Assembly: GCA_036381235.1 (NCBI GenBank)
Contig: DASVDE010000002.1
Location: forward strand, 1-64,000
Origin: DASVDE01 sp036381235
GTDB taxonomy: Bacteria > Actinomycetota > Thermoleophilia > Solirubrobacterales > 70-9
Direction of reading: 5' to 3'
DNA: 64,000 nucleotides
Below, in pieces: positions 23,873 through 34,067 of the stretch (the first letter of the stretch is position 1; every line of letters starts with the position of its first letter). A model generated the notes under the pieces. The model made no database searches. It saw only the letters and a program-made list of their open reading frames with translations, and had not been told where the DNA came from. Made by a program: the position numbers and the translations under genes.

Positions 23873-25959
23873 GCGCTGACCCGGGCTCCCTCGCTTTTCT
23901 CCGCGGCAACCACCCTTGACGCCAGATTCGAGGGGACTTCCTCGTAGCGGTCGAACTCCATCGTGAAATCTCCGCGGCCGCCGCTGATCGAACGCAGATC
24001 GGGCGCGTAGTCGAGCACCTCCGCCATCGGCACCTCCGCCTTCAGCTCGGTCATCGAGCCCTTCGGCTCCATGCCCAGCGGGTGCCCCCGGCGCGAGTTG
24101 AGATCGCCGATCACGTCGCCGACGACATCGTCCGGGCAGTTGACGGTCAACCGCACGATCGGCTCCAGCAGAACCGGGTCGGCTTCCTCCATCGCCTGTC
24201 TGAAGGCCATCGAGCCGGCCACCTTGAAGGCCATCTCGGAGGAGTCGACGTCGTGGTGCTTGCCGTCGACCAACCGCACCCGCACGTCCTTGACCGGGTA
24301 GCCGGCGATCGTGCCGTGCTCCATCGCCTCCCGCACGCCCTTCTCCACGGCGGGGATGAAGCTGCCCGGAATCGCGCCGCCCTTGATCGCGTTGACGAAC
24401 TCCAGCCCCGCGCCCTCGGCGGCGGGCTCGATCTCGATTCGACAATCGGCGAACTGGCCCCGGCCCCCTGACTGCTTCTTGTAACGCGCGTGGGAACCCG
24501 CCTCTCGCCGGATCGACTCCTGGTAGGGCACGCGCGGCGGGTGCAACGCGATCTCGGCGCCGAAGCGGCGACGCATGCGGTCGACGATCACCTCGACATG
24601 GATCTGCGTGAGGCCGGCGATGATCTGCTCGCCCGTCTCGGGGTCTCGGTGGACGTCCAGGGTCGGGTCCTCCTCGCTAAGCCGCCGCACCGCGGTCGCA
24701 GCCTTCTCCTCATCCCCCTTCGACTTCACCTCATAGGCGAACGCCATCACCGGCGCCGGCAGGTCCAGGGACGGGAAGGCGATCGCCTCCTGCTCCTCGC
24801 ACAGCACATCCCCCGCCCGCGTCCCCTTCAGCTTGGCGATCGCGCCGATGTCGCCCGCCCCCAGCTCGTCGACGGGCTTCAGGTCCTTGCCAAGCGGGCG
24901 CGCGAGCTGACCGATCCGCTCCTTCTGGGCGCGGGTCACATTGACGACATGGGAATCGGAGCGAAGGGTCCCGCGCTGGACGCGAAAGAGGTTGACGCGG
25001 CCGGTGTAGGGATCGGCGACGGTCTTGAAGACGTAGGCGACGAGGGGGCCTTTCTCGTCGGGCTCGATCTCGATCGCCTCTCCCTCTTCCCCCAGCGCCA
25101 CCACGGGCCCGCGCATCGCCGGAGAGGGCAGATCCTCGACCAGCGCATCCAACAGCCGGTTGGTTCCAAGGTTGGCGGTCGCGACCCCGCAGGTGACCGG
25201 GAAGAGCCGCCCGGCGGTCACCCCTTGCTTCAACACTCCGACGATCTCGCCGTGGTCGATCTCCTCACCGTCGAGGTAGCGCTCCATCAACTCGTCGGAG
25301 TTCTCCGCGACCTCGTCCATCAGCTTCTCGCGGTACTCCTCGGCCCCCTCACGCAACTCCTCGGGGATCTCCACCTTCTGGGAGTTGCCGCGGCCGGCGC
25401 CGTCGTAGACGAATGCCTCCATGTCGATCAGATCGATCACGCCGCGCACCTCATGCTCGGCGCCGATCGGAATCTCGGTGGCGACCGCGTGCGGGCCGAA
25501 GGCCTCCTTCAGGGAATCGAGGGCACGGAAGAAATCGGCGCGCTCGCGGTCGAGCATGTTGACGAAGACCAGTCGCGCCAATCCCTCCGCATCGGCGCGG
25601 CGCCAGAGCCGCTCGGTGTGCACCTCAACGCCCATAACCCCGTTGACGACAACCACCGCCGCATCGGCAATCCGCAGCGCGGCGGCGGCGTCGGCGACGA
25701 AGCTCGGCTCACCCGGCGTGTCGATCAGGTTGATCTCCCGTTCGCCATGCTCGAAGCCGGCGACCGAAGCGCCGATCGACATCCCGCGCTCGTGCTCATC
25801 GGGCTCGTGGTCGGAGACCGTCGTTCCCTCGTCCACCGCTCCCAGCCGATTGACGGCGCCGGCCTCGAACAGCATCGCCTCGTGCAGGCTCGTCTTGCCG
25901 CTGCCCCGGTGGCCGATCAGGGCGACATTGCGAATCCGGTCAGCGGCCTTGTGCGGCAC
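23869..25959 (-). CDS. EF-G-like GTPase (FusA2 type)
   Basis: A 696-residue paralogue of elongation factor G. Domain I has a P-loop GHRGSGKT (16-23) instead of the usual AHIDAGKTT, switch II DTPGEPSF, and a degenerate fourth box VNMLD in place of NKxD. Domains II to V are all present (LFRVQRGTLRS, then EEDPTLDVHRDPETGEQIIAG and later FVNAIKGGAIPGSFIPAVEKG). Proteins of this branch are common in actinobacteria next to normal EF-G; they may act in ribosome recycling or stress. The start is GTG at 25959. It lies 9 bases after the sigma factor gene stop and is likely cotranscribed. Confidence 0.85.
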   Translation of the reverse strand: MPHKAADRIRNVALIGHRGSGKTSLHEAMLFEAGAVNRLGAVDEGTTVSDHEPDEHERGMSIGASVAGFEHGEREINLIDTPGEPSFVADAAAALRIADAAVVVVNGVMGVEVHTERLWRRADAEGLARLVFVNMLDRERADFFRALDSLKEAFGPHAVATEIPIGAEHEVRGVIDLIDMEAFVYDGAGRGNSQKVEIPEELREGAEEYREKLMDEVAENSDELMERYLDGEEIDHGEIVGVLKQGVTAGRLFPVTCGVATANLGTNRLLDALVEDLPSPAMRGPVVALGEEGEAIEIEPDEKGPLVAYVFKTVADPYTGRVNLFRVQRGTLRSDSHVVNVTRAQKERIGQLARPLGKDLKPVDELGAGDIGAIAKLKGTRAGDVLCEEQEAIAFPSLDLPAPVMAFAYEVKSKGDEEKAATAVRRLSEEDPTLDVHRDPETGEQIIAGLTQIHVEVIVDRMRRRFGAEIALHPPRVPYQESIRREAGSHARYKKQSGGRGQFADCRIEIEPAAEGAGLEFVNAIKGGAIPGSFIPAVEKGVREAMEHGTIAGYPVKDVRVRLVDGKHHDVDSSEMAFKVAGSMAFRQAMEEADPVLLEPIVRLTVNCPDDVVGDVIGDLNSRRGHPLGMEPKGSMTELKAEVPMAEVLDYAPDLRSISGGRGDFTMEFDRYEEVPSNLASRVVAAEKSEGARVSA

Positions 25960-25968
25960 ACATTGAAG

Positions 25969-26742
25969 CTACACCCCTTGCAAGTGCGACTTCAAGCGCA
26001 TCACCGCCTTGGTGTGCAGCTGGGAGACACGTGACTCGGTGACGCCCAGCACCTCGCCGATCTCCCGCAGGGTGAGGTTCTCGTAGTAGTAGAGGGCGAC
26101 GACGAGCTGCTCGCGCTCCGGCAACGAGGCGATCGCCTCCGTGAGGCGATCCTTGACCTCGCTGGTGTCGAGCGCGGCCTGGGGATCGGCCGCCCCATCG
26201 TCGGCGATCGTGTCCAACAGGGAAACCTGATCGCCCGAGGAGTCGGAGATCGTCCAAAGCTCGTCCAGCGCGTACACCGAGGAGTTGGCGATCTCCAGCA
26301 ACGAGGTTTGAAGCTCCTCTTCGTCGATGCCGAGCTTCGCCGCCAGCTCCTCGTCGGTCGGGGCCCGCTGCAGCTCGTGCTCGAGCTTGGCTTGGGCGGC
26401 TTCGATCTCGCGAGCGCGGGCACGCACCGAGCGTGGCACCCAATCGAGCGAGCGCAGCTCGTCGATGATCGCGCCGCGAATACGCGTCATCGCGAAGGTC
26501 TCGAATTTGATCCCGCGCTCGGGCTCGAAGCGCTCGATCGCGCCGATCAGGCCCATCAGCCCATAGGAGATGAGGTCCGCGTCCTCGACGTGCGAGGGCA
26601 GGCCCGCCCCCAGCCGGCCTGCGACGAATTTGACCATCGGCGAGTAGGCGACCACCAGGCGCTCGCGAGCCGTCGCGTCGCCCTCCTCCTTGTAGCGGCG
26701 CCACAGATCCCGCAGCTCCACCTCTTTTACGCCGGTTTCCAT
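25969..26742 (-). CDS. RNA polymerase sigma factor, FliA/WhiG family
   Basis: A 257-residue group 3 sigma-70 factor. Region 2 shows AYSPMVKFVAGRLGAGLPSH and DADLISYGLMGLIGAIERFE with MTRIRGAIIDELR; region 3 has DWVPRSVRARAREIEAAQAK and TDEELAAKLGIDEEELQ; region 4 ends REQLVVALYYYENLTLREIG and VTESRVSQLHTKAVMRLK. This is the WhiG/FliA set, but no flagellar genes are in the window, so a WhiG-like developmental or stress role is more likely. In streptomycetes whiG lies near dprA, and dprA is 6 kb away here. ATG 26742 follows AGAGG. Open frame upstream is not conserved. Confidence 0.9.
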   Translation of the reverse strand: METGVKEVELRDLWRRYKEEGDATARERLVVAYSPMVKFVAGRLGAGLPSHVEDADLISYGLMGLIGAIERFEPERGIKFETFAMTRIRGAIIDELRSLDWVPRSVRARAREIEAAQAKLEHELQRAPTDEELAAKLGIDEEELQTSLLEIANSSVYALDELWTISDSSGDQVSLLDTIADDGAADPQAALDTSEVKDRLTEAIASLPEREQLVVALYYYENLTLREIGEVLGVTESRVSQLHTKAVMRLKSHLQGV

Positions 26743-26795
26743 CGCCTCTTTGTCGATTCTAGGGTCGAATGGCGGATTTCGAAGACAGGTTCGCC

Positions 26796-27677
26796 TCAGG
26801 CACGGGGATGCGCGGCGGCGTAGGTGTCGCGCAGGCGGGCGGCGTCGACCCGCGTGTAGACCTGGGTGGTGGAGATGGAAGCGTGGCCGAGAAGCTCTTG
26901 GATCGTGCGCAGATCCGCTCCGCCCTCGAGCAGATGGGTTGCGAACGAGTGGCGCAGGGAGTGAGGTGAGACGCCCGCGGAAAGCGCGGCCGTGCGGACC
27001 CAGAGGCCGAGGCGACGGGTGACATCGGAGTTGGAGAGGCGGCGACCACTCTTGGAGAGGAACAACGCCGCCTCGCGCGGATCGGAGGCGAGCGCATGGC
27101 GAGCGCGCTCTTCGTATCGCCGCAACGCCTGCTGCGCCGGCTCGCCGACGGGAACCAGCCGCTCCTTGGAGCCCTTGCCGCGCACTCGTAACTGCTCGGT
27201 CTCGGGGTCGAAGGCGCCAACGTCCAGGTTGACGACCTCCTCGCAACGCAGCCCGCAGGAGTAGGCCAACTCCAGCATCGCGCGGTCACGCAGCTCCAGC
27301 GGCGTTCGGGCGGGGATCCGCTCCAGCAGCGAGCGCATCTGCTCGGTCGAGAGCACCCGCGGCAGCTTCTGCTCGCGCTTAGGGCTGGAGACCAGGTCGG
27401 CCGGATTCTGCCCTGCCCGCCCGGTGCGAACCAGGAAGTCGAAGAGGCTGCGAATCGCCGCCAGCTTGCGGGCCACCGTCGCCGGCGAAGCGCCGCCGGA
27501 GGAGAGGCCGGCGGCGTAGCGGCGGACGTCGCGGTGGCGGATTTCGCCTGGAGAGCGCCCTCCAGCCCACTCGACGAACTGTCCGAGGTCGACTGCATAT
27601 GCGCGCCGCGTCCGCTCGGCGAGACCGCGACCCTGCAGATCCCGATCGTAATCCGCGATCGCCTTGGCCCAAGTCAT
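26796..27677 (-). CDS. xerD: Tyrosine recombinase XerD/XerC
   Basis: A 293-residue Xer-type recombinase that resolves chromosome dimers at dif. The N-terminal SAM-like core-binding domain covers about 1-95. The catalytic domain has R144 (SCGLRCEE), the lysine region RGKGSKER (166-173), H239 and R242 (HSLRHSFATHL), H265 (LLGHASIST) and the nucleophile Y274 (TQVYTRV). All catalytic residues are intact, in contrast to the broken island integrase at 13.2-14.0 kb. Which of XerC or XerD it is cannot be settled from sequence alone. It is followed by the sigma factor gene 53 bases downstream. Confidence 0.9.
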   Translation of the reverse strand: MTWAKAIADYDRDLQGRGLAERTRRAYAVDLGQFVEWAGGRSPGEIRHRDVRRYAAGLSSGGASPATVARKLAAIRSLFDFLVRTGRAGQNPADLVSSPKREQKLPRVLSTEQMRSLLERIPARTPLELRDRAMLELAYSCGLRCEEVVNLDVGAFDPETEQLRVRGKGSKERLVPVGEPAQQALRRYEERARHALASDPREAALFLSKSGRRLSNSDVTRRLGLWVRTAALSAGVSPHSLRHSFATHLLEGGADLRTIQELLGHASISTTQVYTRVDAARLRDTYAAAHPRA

Positions 27678-27714
27678 GGTCAGAGGTTCGCCACCGCCCG
27701 CCCGGCGCCTGCGG

Positions 27715-28752
27715 TCAATCGATGTAAATCGGGGTGCCGACCTCGACCTGATCGTAGAGCTCGATCACGTCGGGGATCGACATTCGCACGCAGCCGTGCG
27801 AAGCCGCAGTGCCGAGCGAGTAGGTCGCGTCGGTGCCGTGGATGCCGGCGCCGGAGAAGATGCCCATCCAGCGCGCCTTCAGCGGATTTGACGGCCCGGG
27901 CGGGATCGATTGCCCGGCGAGACTGCCCGCCCAGGCCGAGTTGGGGACGTTCCAGGTGGGGTCAACCTGCTTGTCCTGGATGTGGTACAGCCCGGCCGGA
28001 GTCTCGAGCCCGACCTGGCCGACCGCCACCGTGTAGGTCTTTGCCAGCTTCAGGTTCTTCCAGAGGCGCAGGGTGAAGGTCTCGCGATCGAGGGTCAGAT
28101 ACGACGGGTACTCGGCGGCAACCTCATCGCCGGTCACCTCGGGCTTCACCGGATGGGTACGAGCGGCAATCCGGTGCGGGGCCGTCGCATTCAGCACCGC
28201 CGCGTTCAACTCTCTGGTCAGCAGGTTGTCGCGCAGCTTTCTGCCATACCTGGCGGGAGAGACGCTGAGCGAGTCCCCCGTTGCGGCCACAGTTGCGTCC
28301 TGAGGCTCGCGGTTAACCGCCGCGGCCACATGTCGCACGAAGCGGTTCACCGCCGGCTGGGAGTAGGTGACGTCGGCGGGGATTCCCTCGTCCACGTCAC
28401 CACCGGTGACGTACCTGACCAGGCGAGCCGGAAGACCACCTTCGCGACTGGCCGAAAGCGCTTGCTCGACCGCGCTCTCGAGGTCCGCGTGGACCTTCAG
28501 CATCTTCCCAGGCAACTCCCATGAGTCGCCGTCGTAGCCCACTCGCAGCGAGTGGCGCAGCGGCGCAATCAGCTCGCGATGGACCGCGCGCCTGGCCTGG
28601 CGCGCATCGAGACCACCGACGTCGACGCCGCCGATCGTCACGCCATCAGCGATCGTGTCGTCCCGTGAGGCGTCATACGCGTAGGCGCCGACGGCGACGA
28701 GGATGAGTGCCAGTACACCACCGATGATCGCGACTTTGGCTCTGCGCCCCAT
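27715..28752 (-). CDS. L,D-transpeptidase with putative peptidoglycan-binding domain
   Basis: The 345-residue protein has a membrane anchor (about 8-27, VAIIGGVLALILVAVGAYAY), a repeated PG-binding-4-like segment (DGVTIGGVDVGGLDARQARR and beyond) and a C-terminal YkuD catalytic domain. The active-site motif is HGTDATYSLGTAASHGCVRM, with the SHGCVR cysteine as nucleophile. It would make 3-3 peptidoglycan cross-links or attach proteins outside the membrane. ATG 28752 is chosen since the anchor starts there. It ends 37 bases after the start of xerD's coding strand neighbour and is divergent from the formyl-THF gene, sharing an intergenic region of about 52 bases. Confidence 0.9.
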   Translation of the reverse strand: MGRRAKVAIIGGVLALILVAVGAYAYDASRDDTIADGVTIGGVDVGGLDARQARRAVHRELIAPLRHSLRVGYDGDSWELPGKMLKVHADLESAVEQALSASREGGLPARLVRYVTGGDVDEGIPADVTYSQPAVNRFVRHVAAAVNREPQDATVAATGDSLSVSPARYGRKLRDNLLTRELNAAVLNATAPHRIAARTHPVKPEVTGDEVAAEYPSYLTLDRETFTLRLWKNLKLAKTYTVAVGQVGLETPAGLYHIQDKQVDPTWNVPNSAWAGSLAGQSIPPGPSNPLKARWMGIFSGAGIHGTDATYSLGTAASHGCVRMSIPDVIELYDQVEVGTPIYID

Positions 28753-28804
28753 CGCGAGCAGTTTAGGCACACGAATCGGTCGTTCTGGCGGATATCTTTC
28801 TTCC

Positions 28805-29518
28805 GTGAGCTCCAAGGACGAGGTCCGCAAGGAGGTCTGGAAGGCGATGGACCGCGCGGGCGTGTCCCGCTTCCCCGGCGCCGAGGGGAGGATCCCGAAT
28901 TTTGCCGGCGCGAAGCTGGCCGCCGAGAAGCTCGCCGGCCACCGCGCCTGGAAGCGCGCGCGGACGATCAAGGCCAACCCAGACTCCCCCCAGACCTACG
29001 CGCGCAGGATCGCCCTCGAGGAAGGCAAGACGGTGATCATGGCGGTGCCGAGGCTGCGCGACCCCCATCCCTTCCGAGTGCTCGACCCGAAGAAGCTGAC
29101 GAAATCCGCGGTGAAGGAGGCGGCGACGATCAAGGGGGCGCTGAAGCACGGCCGGGTGATCGCCCTCGACGACCTGCCTGAAATCGACTTCGTCCTCTGC
29201 GGCTCGGTGGCGGTGAACCTCAGCGGCGCACGGGTCGGCAAAGGCGGCGGCTACTCCGACCTCGAGTACGGAATCCTGATCGACGCCGGCAAGATCGACG
29301 GCCACACGACGGTGGCGACCACGGTGCACCCGACTCAGATCCTCCGCCAGCACCTTTCGATGACCGCCCACGATCTGCCGGTTGACGTGATCGCGACGCC
29401 CCGCGCGGTTATCGACGTGGAGCGCCAGTACGACAGGCCCAGGGGAATCCTCTGGGACCACCTGCAACCTCCCCAGATCCGAGAGATCCCGGTTCTGGAG
29501 AGAATGGGCTATGCCTAA
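28805..29518 (+). CDS. 5-formyltetrahydrofolate cyclo-ligase family protein
   Basis: A 237-residue protein of the long, archaea-like branch of the family. SKDEVRKEVWKAMDRAGVSRFP opens it, and the nucleotide/phosphate-binding pattern GARVGKGGGYSDLEYGIL corresponds to the conserved G-x-G-x-G-Y-x-D element, with HPTQIL and HDLPVDVIATP near the end. It would convert 5-formyl-THF to methenyl-THF using ATP, or act in a related salvage. GTG 28805 matches the family start. Its last codons overlap the alpha/beta-hydrolase start by eight bases, indicating an operon. Confidence 0.85.
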   Translation: MSSKDEVRKEVWKAMDRAGVSRFPGAEGRIPNFAGAKLAAEKLAGHRAWKRARTIKANPDSPQTYARRIALEEGKTVIMAVPRLRDPHPFRVLDPKKLTKSAVKEAATIKGALKHGRVIALDDLPEIDFVLCGSVAVNLSGARVGKGGGYSDLEYGILIDAGKIDGHTTVATTVHPTQILRQHLSMTAHDLPVDVIATPRAVIDVERQYDRPRGILWDHLQPPQIREIPVLERMGYA

Positions 29519-30416
29519 GGCGGGGACCGGGAGTGGCGGTCGCGTCGCCGCCGACTACGGCAATCCCGACCCCGAATGGCTGAAGATCGACTGGCGCGAG
29601 CACCTGCGCCGGGTGGAGCTGCCAGGAGCCGAAGTTGGCTATGTCGAGATCGGCGCGGGTGAGCCGATCCTCTTCATCCACGGCCTCTCCGGCTCCTGGC
29701 AGAACTGGCTCGAGAACCTCCCCCACTTCGGGCGGGGGCGGCGGGCGATTGCGCTCGACCTACCCGGGTTCGGCAGCAGCCCGACGCCGGACTGGCCAAT
29801 CGACATCCCCGCATACGGGCGGCTGGTTCGCGACTTCTGCGAGAAGCTCGACCTCAGTCGCGAAACGCCGCTCGTCGGCAACTCGCTCGGCGGCCTGGTC
29901 GCCTTGGAGGCTCAGACCATGTCGCCCGACACCTTTGGCCCACTGGTCCTCGTCTCGAGCGCGGGGCTGATCAACACCTGGAGCCCGGAGCAGCGGGCAA
30001 GCGCGATCGCATGGGCATGGAGAGCGTTCGGCCCCCCGGTCGCCGATGGCGCCAAGTGGCTGGTATGCCGACCACGAACCCGGCGCTTCTTCTGGCGCAG
30101 CTTCGTCCGCTACCCGGAGAAACTGCGACCGGAGCTGCTCTGGGAGCAGATGAACGGGGGTCTGCGCGGGCCCGCTTTCACCGATGTGCTGCGGGCGGCG
30201 ATCCGATTCGACCTCCGCGACCGCCTCGGCGCGATCGAGGCCCCGACCATGATCGTCTGGGGCTTCGACGACCGCGTAATCCCCGTGCAGGCAAGCCTCA
30301 GCTTGCACCGGCGCATCCCAGTCTCGCGACTGGAGATCTTCGAGCGCACCGGCCACATACCCCAGCTGGAACGCCCGGCGCGCTTCAACGCGTTGCTGGA
30401 CGACTTCTTGGGCTGA
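29511..30416 (+). CDS. Alpha/beta-fold hydrolase
   Basis: A 301-residue hydrolase. The oxyanion segment is FIHGLSGSWQNW, the nucleophile elbow is GNSLGG with S125, the acid is in WGFDDRVIP and the histidine in TGHIPQLERP, in the expected order. A cap domain of about 100 residues lies between the elbow and the acid. Substrate unknown; esters or lactones are likely. It is coupled to the upstream folate gene by overlapping codons and meets ilvD tail to tail, three bases apart. Confidence 0.88.
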   Translation: MPKAGTGSGGRVAADYGNPDPEWLKIDWREHLRRVELPGAEVGYVEIGAGEPILFIHGLSGSWQNWLENLPHFGRGRRAIALDLPGFGSSPTPDWPIDIPAYGRLVRDFCEKLDLSRETPLVGNSLGGLVALEAQTMSPDTFGPLVLVSSAGLINTWSPEQRASAIAWAWRAFGPPVADGAKWLVCRPRTRRFFWRSFVRYPEKLRPELLWEQMNGGLRGPAFTDVLRAAIRFDLRDRLGAIEAPTMIVWGFDDRVIPVQASLSLHRRIPVSRLEIFERTGHIPQLERPARFNALLDDFLG

Positions 30417-30419
30417 GAG

Positions 30420-32114
30420 TCAATCCGTCACGGCGCCTTCGGACGCCGACGAAACCGTGGCCGCGTACTTGGCCATCACGCCGCGCTCGTAGAGGGGCTC
30501 CGGCGCCTGGTACTCGGCGACGCGTTTGGCGATTTCCTCGTCGGAGAGGTCGACGTCGATGCGGCGGGCCACAATGTCGAGGCTGATCTCATCGCCCTCG
30601 CGCACTGCTGCGATCGGCCCGCCCTTGGCCGCCTCGGGGGCGACGTGGCCTGCCATCAGGCCGCGAGTCGCGCCGGAGAAGCGCCCGTCGGTGAGCAGCG
30701 CGACCTCTTCGCCGAGGCCCTCGCCGACGATCGCCGCGGTGACCTGCAGCATCTCCCGCATGCCGGGCCCCCCAGCCGGCCCCTCGTTGCGAATGACAAC
30801 GATGTCGCCGGCCCTGATGCTCTGCTCCTTGACCGCGCGGAAGCACTCCTCCTCAGACTCGAAGACACGGGCGGGGCCGACCTGCTTGGTGCGCTCGGTG
30901 CCGGCGAGCTTCACCACCGCGCCCTCGGGGGCGAGGTTGCCCCTCAGGATCGCCAGCCCGCCCTCTTCCTTCAACGGATCCGAGAGCGGCCGCACGACCT
31001 CTTGGCCCTCGGCCTCCTCGGCGCCCTCGGCGACCTCGCCGATCGTCTTGCCGGTGACGGTCATCGCGTCCTCGTGGAGGCTGCCGGCCTCAGCCAGCCG
31101 CTTGAGTATCAGGGGCACGCCACCGGCGCGGTAGAGGTCGGTTGCGACGAAGCGCCCTCCCGGCTTGAGGTCGGCGAGCAGGGGCGTGGCGCGAGATATC
31201 CGCTCGAAGTCATCCATCTCGAGCTCTATCCCGGCCTCATGGGCGAGAGCGATCAGGTGCAGAACGACGTTGGTCGAGCCGCCCGATGCGCAGGCACAGG
31301 CGATCGCGTTCTCCAGCGAGTCGCGGGTGATCACCCGGCTTGGCCGCAGATCCTGGGCCAGCACATTCATCACCAGCTCGCCGATCTTCTCCGCGACCGT
31401 TCCCTTCTCGTCATCCTCGGCCGGGACCATCGCCGAGCCGCCGGGACTGATCCCAAGCGCCTCGAAGGCACAGGCCATCGTGTTGGCGGTGAACTGACCG
31501 CCGCAGGCGCCGGCACCCGGGCTGGCGACGCCCTCCAGCTCATGCAGCTCCTCGTCGCTCATGTCACCGGCGGCGTGAGCCCCCATAGCTTCGAACACAT
31601 CGAGGATCGTCACGTCGCGATCGTGCCAGCGACCGGGAGCGATCGAGCCGCCGTAGAGCAGCACCGACGGCACGTCGAGCCGAGCCAGCGCCATCGCCCC
31701 CCCGGGGATCGTCTTGTCGCAGGCGCAGAGGACGACGATCGCGTCGAACTGGTAGCCGCGGGCCATCAGCTCGATCGAGTCGGCGATCACTTCACGGCTG
31801 ATCAGCGATGCCTTCATTCCCTGGGTCCCCATCGTGATCCCGTCGGAGATCGCCACCGTGTTGAACTCCATCGGCGTGCCGCCGGCGGCACGCACTCCCT
31901 GTTTCACATGCTCGGCGAGGCCGCGCAGGTGGAAGTTGCAGGGCATCGCCTCGGTCCAAGTGTTGGCGATCCCGACCGTCGGCCGACTGAGGGCATCGTC
32001 GTCGAAGCCGACCCCCTTCATGTAGGCGCGGGCGGCGGCGCGGTCGGGGCCGTCGAAGACGACGCTGGAGCGAGGTCGTGGGAGTGCGGTCTTGGTGCCG
32101 CCGTTGGAGCTCAT
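30420..32114 (-). CDS. ilvD: Dihydroxy-acid dehydratase
   Basis: A 564-residue iron-sulfur enzyme that makes the 2-keto acids of branched-chain amino acid synthesis (valine, isoleucine, leucine). Cluster cysteines are in VVLCACDKTIPGG and GACGGQFTANTMAC, and the early GIANTWTEAMPCNFHLRGLA segment holds the third. Length and motifs match the standard IlvD/Edd family, and TDGRFSGATRGLMAGHVAPE near the C-terminus is typical. ATG 32114. It is followed on the same strand by thiD upstream with nine bases between, though the two pathways are unrelated. Confidence 0.96.
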   Translation of the reverse strand: MSSNGGTKTALPRPRSSVVFDGPDRAAARAYMKGVGFDDDALSRPTVGIANTWTEAMPCNFHLRGLAEHVKQGVRAAGGTPMEFNTVAISDGITMGTQGMKASLISREVIADSIELMARGYQFDAIVVLCACDKTIPGGAMALARLDVPSVLLYGGSIAPGRWHDRDVTILDVFEAMGAHAAGDMSDEELHELEGVASPGAGACGGQFTANTMACAFEALGISPGGSAMVPAEDDEKGTVAEKIGELVMNVLAQDLRPSRVITRDSLENAIACACASGGSTNVVLHLIALAHEAGIELEMDDFERISRATPLLADLKPGGRFVATDLYRAGGVPLILKRLAEAGSLHEDAMTVTGKTIGEVAEGAEEAEGQEVVRPLSDPLKEEGGLAILRGNLAPEGAVVKLAGTERTKQVGPARVFESEEECFRAVKEQSIRAGDIVVIRNEGPAGGPGMREMLQVTAAIVGEGLGEEVALLTDGRFSGATRGLMAGHVAPEAAKGGPIAAVREGDEISLDIVARRIDVDLSDEEIAKRVAEYQAPEPLYERGVMAKYAATVSSASEGAVTD

Positions 32115-32123
32115 GGGCGAAAT

Positions 32124-32930
<807 letters not shown>

Positions 32931-32939
32931 ACTCGCAGC

Positions 32940-34067
32940 CTAGATAGATGGCTCGCAGGGCGGCTGGAGAAGGGTTCGGGAATACACGCCGACCATCGAA
33001 CAGGAGACGTAGCCCAGCATCTCCAGCCTCGACAGCGCCAAGGCAGCCTCAGGTCCAGAGAGGTCGAGCTCAACCGCGACTGCGTCGCAGGTGTCCTCGC
33101 CTCGCTCGACCGCGTCGAGGATCTCCAGCAGCTCGGAGTCGAGCCGCACGCCGGCCCTCTCAACTCGCCGCGCTCCCGGTCCGAGCATCGCGTCGAGCAC
33201 GTCCTGGGCATCGCGCACGAGGCAGGCGCCTCCCGCCAGCAGGTTGTTCGGGCCCGCCGAGGATCGCGAGCTGACGGGTCCGGGCACCGCGCCGAGATCC
33301 CGGCCCAAGTCGGCGGCGAGATCGGCCGTGATCAGAGAGCCGGAGCGCTCCGCCGCCTCGACGACCACCGTCATCCCGGCCAGCGCCGCCATGATCCGGT
33401 TGCGGGCGGGAAAGGTCCAGCGCCAGACCCCGGCGCCGGGCGGTTGCTCGGAGAGCACAAGCCCCCGCTCGCAGATCCGCCGCCACAGCGATCGGTGCGC
33501 AGCCGGGTAGGGAACGTCGACGCCACAGCCGAGCACGGCGACGGTGAGGCCTGCATCGAGCGCGCCACGGTGGGCGCAGGCGTCGATGCCGAAGGCGAGG
33601 CCGCTGACCACGACAAGCCCGGCGCTCGCCAGCTCACGGCCCAGCTCGCGGGCGATCTCGCGACCGTAAGAGGTTGCTCGCCTCGCTCCGACCACGGTCA
33701 CCAGCCCGTCCGGCTCGAGCTTGTCCAGCAGCTGCGCATCGCCACGGCCGATCAGGGCCCAGGGCGCATCCGTCGCGTCGCGGAGCCCGGATGGGTAGCA
33801 CTGGTCATGGCGGCAACAGGCCCAGCACTGTGCCGCCCGCAGATCGTCGGCGAGGGCGCGTTCGGGGATTGCCTCAATTGCCGAGAGGATCTGCGCGGCA
33901 GCCTTCGGCGCGGCGGCGGCGGCGAGATCCTCATTGGAGAGGCGCAGCAGCTCGGGGGAGCGCGACCCCGGCGCACCCGTCGCGATCTTCTCGATGTAAG
34001 GAGCGAGATGCGAAAGAAGCCAAGAGCGACGAAGGCACGCCGGGCAGCTGCGGGGCGCGGCACTCAC
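32940..34067 (-). CDS. dprA: DNA-processing protein DprA (chromosomal copy)
   Basis: A 375-residue housekeeping DprA that loads RecA on incoming single-stranded DNA. A helical N-terminal domain precedes the Smf Rossmann core (VTVVGARRATSYG, SGLAFGIDACAHRGAL, GCGVDVPYPAAHRSL, WRWTFPARNRIMAALAGM, ERSGSLITADLAADLGRD) and a C-terminal winged-helix region follows. GTG 34067 overlaps the comM stop codon (GTGA), so the two are coupled. It is distinct from the shorter island DprA-like gene at 12289-13215 and serves as a comparison. Confidence 0.95.
   Translation of the reverse strand: MSAAPRSCPACLRRSWLLSHLAPYIEKIATGAPGSRSPELLRLSNEDLAAAAAPKAAAQILSAIEAIPERALADDLRAAQCWACCRHDQCYPSGLRDATDAPWALIGRGDAQLLDKLEPDGLVTVVGARRATSYGREIARELGRELASAGLVVVSGLAFGIDACAHRGALDAGLTVAVLGCGVDVPYPAAHRSLWRRICERGLVLSEQPPGAGVWRWTFPARNRIMAALAGMTVVVEAAERSGSLITADLAADLGRDLGAVPGPVSSRSSAGPNNLLAGGACLVRDAQDVLDAMLGPGARRVERAGVRLDSELLEILDAVERGEDTCDAVAVELDLSGPEAALALSRLEMLGYVSCSMVGVYSRTLLQPPCEPSI

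Noticed and set aside
27715..28977. Longer N-terminus of the L,D-transpeptidase (to 28977)
   Set aside because: The extra 75 residues overlap the divergent formyl-THF gene and precede the membrane anchor without conserved character, so the ATG at 28752 is preferred.
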